From the NCBI RefSeq assembly GCF_000719135.1, contig NZ_JOEK01000014.1, forward strand, positions 186,001 to 250,000: a DNA stretch of 64,000 bases, given 5' to 3'. The notes below the pieces were generated by a model that saw only the letters and a list, made by a program, of their open reading frames with translations, had not been told where the DNA came from and did no database searches. This DNA comes from Streptomyces avicenniae. Its GTDB lineage: Bacteria > Actinomycetota > Actinomycetes > Streptomycetales > Streptomycetaceae. Made by a program: the position numbers and the translations under genes. This document shows, piece after piece, positions 19,688 through 28,268 of the stretch (positions within the stretch are counted from its first letter, which is position 1; the number at the start of each line of letters is the position of its first letter).

Positions 19688-20712
19688 GAACGGACCAGCC
19701 CTTCTCCCCTGCCGCCGAGGGCGAGGTAGACGTCTTCCAGGCTCGGCGTCGCCAGGGTGAAGTCGTCCAGGGCGGCGAACGCGGGCCCCTGGGTCACGGT
19801 GGTGACCAGCGCGCGGGCACGGTCGGGGGGCAGACGCAGGGTCCAGCGGCGCCCGGCGACGGTCGCGGCGCGGCGGGCGTCCGCGATGGCCGGGACGTGC
19901 AGCGGCGGGTCGCCGCGCCAGACGAGGTCGAGGCGCACGTCGGAGCCGACGAGCGCCTTGAGGCCGCCAGGCGTGTCGCAGGCGATCACCCGGCCCGCGT
20001 CGAGGACGGCGACCCGGTCGAGGACCGTCTCGGCCTCCAGGACGTTGTGCGTGACCAGCAGCACCGTCGCGCCGTCGGCGGCCCGGCGCCGCTCCACGGC
20101 GGCCCAGACGGCGCGCCGGGCGACGGGGTCCATGCCGGTGGTCGGCTCGTCGAGGACGAGGACGGGACGGCGGCCGGTGAGCGCGGCGGCCAGGCAGGCG
20201 AGGCGCCGCTGACCGCCGGAGAGGCGCTTGAGAGGCCGCCCTGCGAGGGCGGTGAGGCCGAGTTCCTCCAGGACGTCGTCGCGCTCACGGCGGGCGGCGG
20301 CGAGGTCGAGGCCGCGCAGCCTCGCGGTGGTCTCGGCGGCGAGGGCGACCGTCAGCTCGTCCAGGGCGGTGGACTCCTGGCCGAGGTAGGCCAGCAGCCT
20401 GGCGGCGCGACGCGGGTGGCGTACCAGGTCGTGGCCGAGGAGGGTGATGGCGCCCGAGTCGGGGCGCAGGAGGCCGGTGAGCTGCTTGACGAGCGTGGTC
20501 TTGCCCGCGCCGTTCGGGCCGAGGAGCCCGAAGATCTCGCCGTGCGCGATGTCGAGGCTGACGCCGTCGCTCGCCCGTACCGGCGCGGGGGCGGCGCCGC
20601 GCCTGCCGCGGCCCGCCGGGTAGGTCTTGACCAGGTCGCGCACGGCGAGCGCCGCGTCGGTGCTGACGGGGCGCGCTGTCGGGGGGCCGGGCCGTGCGCT
20701 CGAAGAGGCCAC
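19684..20712 (-). CDS. ABC transporter ATP-binding protein
   Basis: A 342-residue nucleotide-binding subunit. Walker A is GPNGAGKTT (about 63-71), the Q-loop follows in YLGQES, the signature is LSGGQRR, Walker B is PVLVLDEPTTGMDP, and the switch histidine is in LLVTHN. A C-terminal extension of about 90 residues is typical of DrrA-type exporters. The GTG start is the best family fit, although no clear ribosome site precedes it. It is coupled to the permease gene. The 106 bp upstream are G/C-rich and hold no clear site. Confidence 0.92.
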   Translation of the reverse strand: MASSSARPGPPTARPVSTDAALAVRDLVKTYPAGRGRRGAAPAPVRASDGVSLDIAHGEIFGLLGPNGAGKTTLVKQLTGLLRPDSGAITLLGHDLVRHPRRAARLLAYLGQESTALDELTVALAAETTARLRGLDLAAARRERDDVLEELGLTALAGRPLKRLSGGQRRLACLAAALTGRRPVLVLDEPTTGMDPVARRAVWAAVERRRAADGATVLLVTHNVLEAETVLDRVAVLDAGRVIACDTPGGLKALVGSDVRLDLVWRGDPPLHVPAIADARRAATVAGRRWTLRLPPDRARALVTTVTQGPAFAALDDFTLATPSLEDVYLALGGRGEGLVRS

Positions 20713-20818
20713 GAGGAGGCAGCCTACGCGGCGCGGCTGCCGTGCCGGACGCCGGGGCGCGCCGCCGGGCGCACGGCCGCGCGCCCGCGAGGCGGTCCCG
20801 GCGGGCCGGGGCGGCGGG

Positions 20819-22054
20819 TCACGCGGTGCGTTCCGCGCCGGTCCTGGCGTCCACCTCGCGCCAGAACCCGGCGCGGATCGCGTACCTGTCCTGCTCGTCG
20901 ATCTGGTCGTCCTTGTGGGCGAGCAGGCCGAAGCGGGCGGCGTAGCGCAGGAGTTCGCCGTCGATGCGGTGCGGGATGCGGGGGTACTCGGTGGACAGCC
21001 GCTGGAGGTGGAGCGGGGCGGCGAGGCGTTCGGCCCAGCGGCGCGCGAAGACCTGGCCGACCTCGAACGGGTCGCCGCTGACCGCGGTGATGTCCTCCTC
21101 GCGGTCGGCCCAGCGCTGTTCGGCCGTGGTGACCTGCGACAGCATCGGGATGGCCGCGATCTCGGGGGCCTCGTCGGGGGCGCCGCGATCGACCCAGCCG
21201 CGGTCGGACGACCAGCGCAGGGTCGCCGTGGCGGGGGCGCCGGGCTGCGGGCCGGTGGGGAGGGGGCGGCCGAGACCCGCGAGGTCCTTGGGCGTCGGGA
21301 CGCCCTTGGCCACCGGCGTCCCGTTGACGCGCTGTTCCGGGGGGCACGGCGCGGTGTCGTCGTCGGGGCCCGCACCGTTCTTGGCGTGCGCGGGCCGCCG
21401 GGTGCCGGTGTCGGCGGCGGTCCCCGCGGCCTCGGGGAAGGGTGCGGCGAGGATGGCGGCGATCTCAGGGCGGGGCGCCGAGTGCGGCGTGCCCGCGATC
21501 TGCGACTCGTTGACGCGGACGGCACGGGTGATCCACGCGCGGTCGAGGACGCGGCGCTCGTCGGCCTCGGCGACGAGGTCCTCCGACTGGTTGTAGTCGC
21601 CGTCGGCGGCCTGCACGGCCCACAGGTGGACGGCGACGCCGTGCTCCTTCGCGGACATGAGGCCGGGGAGCAGGTCGCCGTCGCCGGTCACGAGGACGAT
21701 GTCGGCGCAGGCGCGGTTGCGGGCGAGTTCGGTCAGTTCCGCGTGCATCGCGGCGTCCACGCCCTTCTGCGCCCAGCGGCCGTCGCTGCGGGTGAGGGCG
21801 CCGAGGCGTACGGTGACGCGCGGCATGACGCGGAGCCTGCGGTGCTCCGGCTGCGGCACGCGGTCGGGCGCGCCGTCGAACCAGTAGATGCGCAACAGGT
21901 TCCGGCCGGTGTCGGCCTCGGCGCGTTCGCGCAGCCCGTGGATGAGGGCGGCGTGATCGACCGAGATCCTGGGCCTGGCGGGTTCTCCGGCGAGAAGACT
22001 GGCCGCGGCGCCCAGCAAGTACCCGGCGTCCACCAGGACGACGCAGCGGTCCAC
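20819..22054 (-). CDS. NYN-domain (PIN-like) putative RNase with C-terminal domain
   Basis: A 411-residue protein. Residues 1-170 form an NYN domain: VVLVDAGYLLG with D9, then QKGVDAAM, and IVLVTGDGDLLPG, giving the acidic residues of PIN-like nucleases. The middle (about 180-305) is low-complexity. Residues about 320-405 (DPFEVGQVFARRWAERL ... YAIRAGFWREVD) look like a compact helical domain, perhaps a LOTUS/OST-HTH-like fold. NYN proteins usually cleave RNA, so a role in RNA processing is likely. GTG start with AAGAAGG upstream. It is divergent from a 41-residue peptide gene. Confidence 0.88.
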   Translation of the reverse strand: MDRCVVLVDAGYLLGAAASLLAGEPARPRISVDHAALIHGLRERAEADTGRNLLRIYWFDGAPDRVPQPEHRRLRVMPRVTVRLGALTRSDGRWAQKGVDAAMHAELTELARNRACADIVLVTGDGDLLPGLMSAKEHGVAVHLWAVQAADGDYNQSEDLVAEADERRVLDRAWITRAVRVNESQIAGTPHSAPRPEIAAILAAPFPEAAGTAADTGTRRPAHAKNGAGPDDDTAPCPPEQRVNGTPVAKGVPTPKDLAGLGRPLPTGPQPGAPATATLRWSSDRGWVDRGAPDEAPEIAAIPMLSQVTTAEQRWADREEDITAVSGDPFEVGQVFARRWAERLAAPLHLQRLSTEYPRIPHRIDGELLRYAARFGLLAHKDDQIDEQDRYAIRAGFWREVDARTGAERTA

Positions 22055-22262
22055 GTAGCACCTTCTTTCCCCGGAACGTTTTCTTGAGTCTGCCCGACAC
22101 GGGCGCCGTTATCTGCGCCAACTCGATCTTCGGCGTGGCGAATCGGATACCCGTAATGCCCGGAGTGCGAACTATGGCGCGCCGTGCGACGCTGGTGCTG
22201 AGCCGCCGTTCCGCGTGACGCGGGAGGGCACCCCGAGAGTCGCCGCAGCGCCAGGAGGGAAC

Positions 22263-22388
22263 ATGGCCAAGGACAAGGACAGCGGTCGCCGCAGGCCGCC
22301 CGAGACGCCCACCGGGGAGACCCGTCCCGAGGCGCCGGTCGAGCAGCCCAAGAACCGCAAGCGCGAACGGCGTTTCGGGCACAACTGA
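22263..22388 (+). CDS. 41-residue basic peptide, function unknown
   Basis: The ATG follows a near-perfect AGGAGG ribosome site at five-base spacing, and the frame is closed 126 bases later, just ahead of a strong terminator. The peptide is polar and charged: a Lys/Asp/Arg-rich start, a Pro/Glu-rich centre and an Arg-rich tail ending RRFGHN. No hydrophobic core is seen, so it is probably disordered and could bind nucleic acid or a protein partner. The divergent neighbour is the NYN-domain gene. The strong translation signals make it likely real; the function is unknown. Confidence 0.65.
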   Translation: MAKDKDSGRRRPPETPTGETRPEAPVEQPKNRKRERRFGHN

Positions 22389-22440
22389 CCGCACGCGGCC
22401 CCCGCCCGGGAGGGACGACGAGCCCCCGCGCGGAGTGAGA

Positions 22441-22479
22441 CACGAAGGGCGCACCCCCCGAGGGAGTGCGCCCTTCGTG
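22441..22479. terminator. hairpin terminator after the 41-aa gene
   Basis: Perfect 14-bp inverted repeat (22441-22454 with 22466-22479) extended inward by CCC/GGG. It is placed between the small plus-strand gene and the minus-strand gene ending at 22535. Confidence 0.75.
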
Positions 22480-22534
22480 CGCCGTGCGCGCCGACCGTGA
22501 TCCGGGCCCACGGCCGCGGCCCGTGCCGCGCGCG

Positions 22535-22780
22535 TCAGTCCGTGAACGCGTGCCGCTCGTGCGCCGCGGCGAAATAGCGGGCGTCCGACACCTGGGACGG
22601 CAGCGAGTACACGGTCATCTCCCCGTGGTGCACGATGTCATATGCCTCGTGCACACACCGGAGACGGTCCTCGAATGCGGCCCCCGGGAAATACTCCAGC
22701 AACGCGTGTACCGCTTCGTCACGCGAGGCGTGCACCTCACGCAGCAGAAAGACGGACTTGGCTATCATTCGGGCATCCAC
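22535..22780 (-). CDS. small conserved-looking protein downstream of dnaE
   Basis: An 81-residue protein, probably soluble and mostly helical (DARMIAKSVFLLREVHASRDEAVHALLEY...). The GTG at 22780 is preferred because GGGGTGGG lies at normal distance upstream; a TTG at 22807 and an ATG at 22741 are possible alternatives. It follows dnaE on the same strand after 90 bases and ends before a terminator. I do not recognise the family. Codon use matches the genome. Confidence 0.65.
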   Translation of the reverse strand: MDARMIAKSVFLLREVHASRDEAVHALLEYFPGAAFEDRLRCVHEAYDIVHHGEMTVYSLPSQVSDARYFAAAHERHAFTD

Positions 22781-22870
22781 GGCAACCCACCCCTTCGATC
22801 CCCTCAATGGCGATGTTCTCGATATCGAAGGTAGCTCCGCGGATGCCCCGGTCAGGTAAAGCCGATTCCA

Positions 22871-25800
22871 TTATCCGGCCAAGCAGGCGGGACCGAGCAG
22901 GGCCTTGAGGTCGCCGAAGAGCGCGGGGTCCGCCTGGACGCGGTGCCGGTCGAGGCGCAGCAGCGTCGTCGTGCGCCTGCCCTGGAGCCTGACGCGCACC
23001 TCGGTCGGCCCCCGGTGCTGGCCGAGGAGTTCGCCGAGGCGTTCCACGAGCGGCGGGGTGACCTTGACGCTGGGGATGGTGATGGTGACCGGGGCGTCCC
23101 GGGAGGCGTCGCTCAGGTCGGGCACCATCAGCTCCATGGCGACCAGCCGCGGCACGTCCTCGCGCTTGTCCAGCCTGCCCTTGACGAAGACGACCGTGTC
23201 CTCGACGAGTTGCGTGGAGATCAGCTGGTAGGTCGCGGGGAAGAACATGCAGTCGATCGAGCCGGCGAGGTCCTCGACGGTGGCGATGGCCCACGGGTTG
23301 CCCTGCTTGGTCATCTTCCGCTGGAGGCCGGAGATGATGCCGCCGATGGTGACCGTCGCGCCGTCCGGGTACTCGCCGCCGGTGAGCGCGGAGATGGTGG
23401 CGTCGGCCTTGTCGTTCAACACGTGCTCGATGCCGAACAGCGGGTGGTCCGACACGTACAGGCCCAGCATTTCGCGTTCCTGGGCGAGCAGGTAGGTCTT
23501 CTCCCACTCCTCCTCGGAGAAGACGACGTCGAGCCCGAATCCGGGGCCGTCGTCCTTTCCGTCGTCACCCATGGCGCCGAAGAGGTCGAATTGCCCTTCC
23601 GCCTCCTTGCGCTTCACCTGCACGACATTGTCGATCATCGAGTCGAAATGCGCGGTGAGGCCCTTGCGGGTGTGGCCGAGCGTGTCGAATCCACCGGCCT
23701 TGATGAGGGATTCGACGGTCCGCTTGTTGCAGACCACGGCCTCGACCTTGTCGAGGAAATCGGGGAAAGAGGTGTACTTTCCCTTGGCCTTACGGGTGGC
23801 GACGATGGAATCCACCACGTTCTGCCCGACGTTGCGCACGGCGGTGAGGCCGAAGACGATCGTCTCGTCACCCCGGGGGGTGAAGAACGCCTCGGACTCG
23901 TTGACGTCGGGCGGCAGCACCTTGATCCCCATACGACGGCACTCGTTGAGGTAGATCGCCGACTTGTCCTTGTCGTCCCTGACCGAGGTGAGCACGCCCG
24001 CCATGTACTCGGCCGGGTAGTTCGCCTTCAGATAGGCGGTCCAGTAGGTGATCAGACCGTACGCGGAGGAGTGCGCCTTGTTGAACGCGTAGCCGGAGAA
24101 GGGGACCAGGACGTCCCACACCGCCTGGACCGCCTCGTCGGAGTAGCCCCGCTCCCGCATGCCCTGCTGGAAGGGGACGAACTCCTTCTCCAGGATCTCC
24201 TTCTTCTTCTTGCCCATCGCGCGGCGCAGCAGATCGGCCTGTCCGAGCGAGTACCCGGCGAGCACCTGGGCGGCCTTCTGCACCTGCTCCTGGTAGACGA
24301 CGAGACCGTAGGTGACGTCGAGGACGTCCTTCAGCGGCTCCTCAAGCTCCGGGTGGATCGGCGTGATCTCCTGCTGGCCGTTCTTGCGCAGGGCGTAGTT
24401 GATGTGGCTGTTCATGCCCATCGGCCCGGGACGGTACAGGGCGCCGACGGCGGAGATGTCCTCGAAGTGCGTCGGCTTCATCATGCGCAGCAGCGACCGC
24501 ATCGGGCCGCCGTCGAACTGGAAGACGCTCAGGGTGTCGCCGCGGCCGAGCAGTTCGAAGGTCTTCGGGTCGTCCAGCGGCAGCTTCAGCAGCTCGACGT
24601 CGATGCCCTTGTTCTGCTTGATGAGCTTGACGGCGTCGTCCATGATCGTCAGGTTGCGCAGCCCGAGGAAGTCCATCTTCAGCAGGCCGAGCGACTCACA
24701 GGTGGGGTAGTCCCACTGGGTGACGACCACCCCGTCGTTCTTCGGGGCGAACAGCGGGACGTGGTCCACCAGCCGCTCGCTCGACATGATGACGCCCGCG
24801 GCGTGCATGCCCATCTGCCGCACCAGGCCCTCAAGGCCCCGCGCCGTGTCGATGACCTTGCGGACGTCCGCCTCGTTCTCGTACATCCCCCGGACCTCGG
24901 CCGCCTCGCTGTAGCGCGGGTGGTCCTTGTCGGTGATGCCGGACAGCGGGATGCCCTTGCCGAGCACGTCGGCGGGCATCGCCTTGGTGATGCGGTCGCC
25001 CATCGCGTACGGGTAGCCGAGCACGCGGGAGGCGTCCTTGATCGCGGCCTTGGCCTTGATGGTGCCGTAGGTGCCGATCATCGACACCTTGTCCGCGCCG
25101 TACTTCTCGGTGACGTACCGGATGACCTCGCCGCGCCTGCGCTCGTCGAAGTCGATGTCCACGTCCGGCATCGAGATGCGCTCGGGGTTCAGGAACCGCT
25201 CGAAGATCAGCCCGTGGTCGAGCGGGTCGAGGTCGGTGATGCCGAGGGCGTACGAGACGAGCGACCCGGCCGCCGAGCCGCGGCCTGGGCCGACCGCGAT
25301 GCCCTGCGACTTGGCCCACATGATGAAGTCCGCGACCACGAGGAAGTAGCCGGGGAACCCCATCTGGATGATGACGCCCATCTCGTACTCGACCTGCCGC
25401 TGCTGCTCGTCCGGCACGCCGCCGGGGTAGCGGCGGCCCATGCCACGCGCGACCTCCTCGCGGAACCAGGTGACCTCCGTGTAGCCGTCGGGCACGTCGA
25501 AGCGCGGCATCAGGTCGCGCGGCTTGAACCAACCCTCGGTGTCCACCTGCTCGGCGACCAGCCGCGTGTTGGCGCAGCCCTCCTGCCAGGCGTCGGACAG
25601 ATCGACGGCGTACATCTCCTCGGGCGACTTCAGGTAGTACCCGGCGCCGTCGAAGCGGAAGCGGTCGGGGTCGGAGAGGTTCTTGCCGGTCTGGACGCAC
25701 AGCAGCGCGTCGTGGGCCCCGGCCTCCTCCGCGTACGTGTAGTGGCTGTCGTTGGTGACGATCGGCGGGATGCCCAGCTTCCTGCCGATGTCCAGCAGCC

Positions 25801-26410
25801 CGTCCCGCACCCGCTTCTCGATCTCAAGACCGTGGTCCATCAGCTCCAGGAAGTAGCGGCTCTTGCCGAAGATCTCCTGGTACTCGGCGGCGGCCTTCAG
25901 CGCCTCGTCGGGCTGGCCGAGGCGCAGCCGCGTCTGGACCTCGCCTGAGGGGCAGCCGGTGGACGCGATCAGGCCGTCGGCGTGCTGGGCGATGGTCTCC
26001 TTGTCCATCCGGGGCCACTTCACGAAGTAGCCCTCGGTGTAGGCGTCGGACGAGAGGCGGAACAGGTTGTGCAGGCCGTTCCTGTTGTACGCCCAGATCG
26101 TCTTGTGCGTGTAGCCGCCGGAGCCGGAGATGTCGTCGCGCTTCTGGTGCGGCTGGCCCCAGTGGACGCGGCGCTTGTGGCGGCGCGACTCGGGCGCGAC
26201 GTACGCCTCGATGCCGATGATCGGCGTGATGCCCGCGCCCGTCGCCTGCTGGAAGAAGTCGTAGGCGCCGTGCAGGTTCCCGTGGTCCGTGATCGCGATG
26301 TGGGACATGCCCATGTCCTGGCACGCCTTGAACATGTCCTTGAGCCGCGCCGCACCGTCCAGCAGCGAGTACTGGGTGTGAACATGCAGGTGTGTGAACG
26401 GCTTGGTCAC
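22871..26410 (-). CDS. dnaE: DNA polymerase III alpha subunit
   Basis: A 1179-residue replicative polymerase of the DnaE1 type. The PHP domain (1-280) keeps its metal motifs (HLHVHTQYS, ITDHGN, GIEAY, TNDSHY), consistent with the proofreading PHP domain shown for mycobacterial DnaE1. The catalytic aspartates are in PDVDIDFD (415-422). GPGRGSAAGSLV (374-385), the PRPGPMGMNS region and the thumb follow. The C-terminal part has an OB fold (GGIISGLQRKMTKQG) and the tail for clamp-loader contacts. GTG start with GGAAGG upstream. It belongs to the replisome and is expected to be essential. Confidence 0.97.
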   Translation of the reverse strand: MTKPFTHLHVHTQYSLLDGAARLKDMFKACQDMGMSHIAITDHGNLHGAYDFFQQATGAGITPIIGIEAYVAPESRRHKRRVHWGQPHQKRDDISGSGGYTHKTIWAYNRNGLHNLFRLSSDAYTEGYFVKWPRMDKETIAQHADGLIASTGCPSGEVQTRLRLGQPDEALKAAAEYQEIFGKSRYFLELMDHGLEIEKRVRDGLLDIGRKLGIPPIVTNDSHYTYAEEAGAHDALLCVQTGKNLSDPDRFRFDGAGYYLKSPEEMYAVDLSDAWQEGCANTRLVAEQVDTEGWFKPRDLMPRFDVPDGYTEVTWFREEVARGMGRRYPGGVPDEQQRQVEYEMGVIIQMGFPGYFLVVADFIMWAKSQGIAVGPGRGSAAGSLVSYALGITDLDPLDHGLIFERFLNPERISMPDVDIDFDERRRGEVIRYVTEKYGADKVSMIGTYGTIKAKAAIKDASRVLGYPYAMGDRITKAMPADVLGKGIPLSGITDKDHPRYSEAAEVRGMYENEADVRKVIDTARGLEGLVRQMGMHAAGVIMSSERLVDHVPLFAPKNDGVVVTQWDYPTCESLGLLKMDFLGLRNLTIMDDAVKLIKQNKGIDVELLKLPLDDPKTFELLGRGDTLSVFQFDGGPMRSLLRMMKPTHFEDISAVGALYRPGPMGMNSHINYALRKNGQQEITPIHPELEEPLKDVLDVTYGLVVYQEQVQKAAQVLAGYSLGQADLLRRAMGKKKKEILEKEFVPFQQGMRERGYSDEAVQAVWDVLVPFSGYAFNKAHSSAYGLITYWTAYLKANYPAEYMAGVLTSVRDDKDKSAIYLNECRRMGIKVLPPDVNESEAFFTPRGDETIVFGLTAVRNVGQNVVDSIVATRKAKGKYTSFPDFLDKVEAVVCNKRTVESLIKAGGFDTLGHTRKGLTAHFDSMIDNVVQVKRKEAEGQFDLFGAMGDDGKDDGPGFGLDVVFSEEEWEKTYLLAQEREMLGLYVSDHPLFGIEHVLNDKADATISALTGGEYPDGATVTIGGIISGLQRKMTKQGNPWAIATVEDLAGSIDCMFFPATYQLISTQLVEDTVVFVKGRLDKREDVPRLVAMELMVPDLSDASRDAPVTITIPSVKVTPPLVERLGELLGQHRGPTEVRVRLQGRRTTTLLRLDRHRVQADPALFGDLKALLGPACLAG

Positions 26411-26631
26411 TCCACGGGCCTTCCGCAGCAGGGGTGGTTTGGTTCCCCGACCCTACCCCGCTCACCTCCCGTCCCGACGCCGGGCTCCGGCGTCGGCGCC
26501 GAGCGTGTCCTCGCAGGTCAGCGGGGGTGCGCGGCGCGTTTCCCAAGGTCAACGCGGTGTGGGCGGAGGGGGTGGGGAGCGGCCTTTACGACGTCCCTAC
26601 GGCCCGGCGTGGCACACTCGCCAGCGTGGGG

Positions 26632-27315
26632 ATGTCAGCTTTCCGTGGGTCCTCCCACGGCTCCGGTCTGCGCGTGACGCGCGCCGCGGTGTTCGCGGCG
26701 CTGCTCGTCACGCTCTCCGCCGGTGCGCACGTGCTGCTGTCCGACGCACCGCTCCCCGCGCCCGCGGTGGCCGCCGTCTTCGCGGTGGTCTTCCTCCTCG
26801 CCCTCCTCCTGGCCGGGGAGCGCGAGCGCGGTCTGTGGGCGATCGCCGGGCTCCTGCTCCCCCTCCAGCTCGCCGCCGACACCGTCTTCACCGCGGGACA
26901 GGCCACCTGTTACGGGCCGGGCGGCGGCCCGGTGACCGGCCCGCTGCGGATGCTCGGGGTCGATCTGATCTGCGGGGGGGCCGACTTCGGCGCCCCCTTG
27001 ACGCAGCTCGCCGGGCCCGTGGACCTGCCAGGCGGCCCGCTGGGGCTGCTCGCCGCGCACCTCATAGCCGGGTTCGTCGCCGCGTGCTGGCTGCGCGGCG
27101 GCGAGGCCGCCGTCGCCCGCACGCTGCGCGCGGCCGTGGCCGCCGGGTTCCGCCCGCTGCTGGTCGCGTTCGCCTTCGTCCGCGCGTCGGTCCCGGCCGC
27201 CCCGGGCGCCACGCCGCGCCCGGACAGCCGTGACGGCCACCTCCCGGCCACGCTGTCGCTGTACCGCTCCGTCCTGCGCCGCGGTCCGCCCGCGGGCACC
27301 GCGCTCGCCGTCTGA
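26632..27315 (+). CDS. membrane protein of unknown function
   Basis: A 227-residue protein with hydrophobic segments near 18-35, 46-62, 70-86 and 138-155 and a basic C-terminal tail with PDSRDGHLP. The sequence GQATCYGPGGGP followed by DLICGGADFG has two cysteines in an apparently extracytoplasmic loop, which could form a disulfide. Start: the ATG at 26632, although a GTG at 26626 lies seven bases after a CACACT hexamer and could be the first codon of a leaderless message. A DsbA-like gene follows 65 bases later on the same strand, an interesting match to the two cysteines. Confidence 0.72.
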   Translation: MSAFRGSSHGSGLRVTRAAVFAALLVTLSAGAHVLLSDAPLPAPAVAAVFAVVFLLALLLAGERERGLWAIAGLLLPLQLAADTVFTAGQATCYGPGGGPVTGPLRMLGVDLICGGADFGAPLTQLAGPVDLPGGPLGLLAAHLIAGFVAACWLRGGEAAVARTLRAAVAAGFRPLLVAFAFVRASVPAAPGATPRPDSRDGHLPATLSLYRSVLRRGPPAGTALAV

Positions 27316-27380
27316 GTCGAGCGCACCGCCCGAACCGACCGCAGCAGCACGTGACCCACAGCAGACGGAGCACCACAGCC

Positions 27381-28223
27381 ATGAGCAAGCGCAACTCCCT
27401 CGATGCCAAGCGCGCCGCGCGCGCCCGCCTCCACGCGGAACGCGAGCGCGAGGCCCGCAAGGCGAAGGTCCGCAGGCGCCTCACCGTCACCGGCAGCGCC
27501 GTCGTCGTCCTCGGCATAGCCGCGGGCGTGGGCGTCGCCGTCGCCGGGCAGAGCGGCGGCGGCTCGAACGACGCCACCGACTGGTCGGCCGTCCGCTCCC
27601 AGGTGGACGACGGCACGGACGGCGGCTTCCCCGACGCCGCCCCCGCCAACACCACGGGTGACGACGGTCTGACCGTCCGCATCGGCGACGCCGACGCCCC
27701 CAACACCCTCACGCTGTACGAGGACCCCCGCTGCCCGGTCTGCGCCGCGCTGGAGCAGAACGTCGGCGACTCCATCCAGCAGGGCGTCGAGGACGGCACC
27801 TACAGCATCGACTACGTCTTCGGCACCTTCCTCGACGACAGCTTCGGCGGCAGCGGCTCCAAGAACGCCCTGGAGGCACTCGGCGCCGCGCTCGACGTGA
27901 GCCCCGAGGCGTTCGTCGCCTACCACGAGGCCCTCTACTCGGCAGAGCACCACCCGGACGAGCGCTCCGACGACTTCGGCGACGACCAGAACCTCATCGA
28001 CATCGCCCAGACCGTGCCCGAGCTGAAGGACAACGCGGACTTCCAGGCGGCGGTGAACGACAGCACGTACGCGGCCTGGGCCCTGCGGATGTCCGACACG
28101 TTCGACAGCACGGACGACGTCACCGGCACCCCGACCCTCCGCTACAACGGCGAGGTCGTGGACACACCGCAGACCCCCGAGGCGTTCGAGCAGATGATCG
28201 CCGACAACAGCGCGGCGCAGTGA
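27381..28223 (+). CDS. membrane-anchored DsbA-like thioredoxin-fold protein
   Basis: A 280-residue protein. It has a highly basic N-terminus (1-35), one membrane segment (about 35-56), a Gly/Ser linker, then an extracytoplasmic thioredoxin-fold domain from about 95. The redox motif CPVC is at 118-121 (TLYEDPRCPVCAALEQN), and the cis-proline loop is in DVTGTPTLRYNG. This is the DsbA/DsbG-like class found anchored in actinobacterial membranes; it should oxidise or isomerise disulfides of secreted proteins. The ATG follows ACGGAG at a slightly long spacing. A terminator follows the stop codon. Confidence 0.92.
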   Translation: MSKRNSLDAKRAARARLHAEREREARKAKVRRRLTVTGSAVVVLGIAAGVGVAVAGQSGGGSNDATDWSAVRSQVDDGTDGGFPDAAPANTTGDDGLTVRIGDADAPNTLTLYEDPRCPVCAALEQNVGDSIQQGVEDGTYSIDYVFGTFLDDSFGGSGSKNALEALGAALDVSPEAFVAYHEALYSAEHHPDERSDDFGDDQNLIDIAQTVPELKDNADFQAAVNDSTYAAWALRMSDTFDSTDDVTGTPTLRYNGEVVDTPQTPEAFEQMIADNSAAQ

Positions 28224-28227
28224 GCCC

Positions 28228-28263
28228 CGCGGTGGGGCGGTCCCCCGGGCCCGCCCCACCGCG
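28228..28263. terminator. hairpin between dsbA-like gene and ABC permease
   Basis: Perfect 13-bp inverted repeat (28228-28240 with 28251-28263), loop of 10, between convergent stop codons at 28223 and 28269. Confidence 0.75.
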
Positions 28264-28268
28264 TCCGC

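Noticed and set aside
20713..20818. Terminator between the NYN gene and the ABC operon
   Set aside because: The sequence is dense in G/C with many short self-complementary stretches but no single long clean hairpin.
22174..22218. A 14-codon frame starting ATGGCGCGCCG upstream of the 41-aa gene, as a possible leader peptide
   Set aside because: No ribosome site, no codon bias for one amino acid and no attenuator structure before the next gene.
22943..25948. A 1001-codon open frame antisense to dnaE
   Set aside because: Same shadow effect; no motif, while DnaE motifs are intact on the minus strand.
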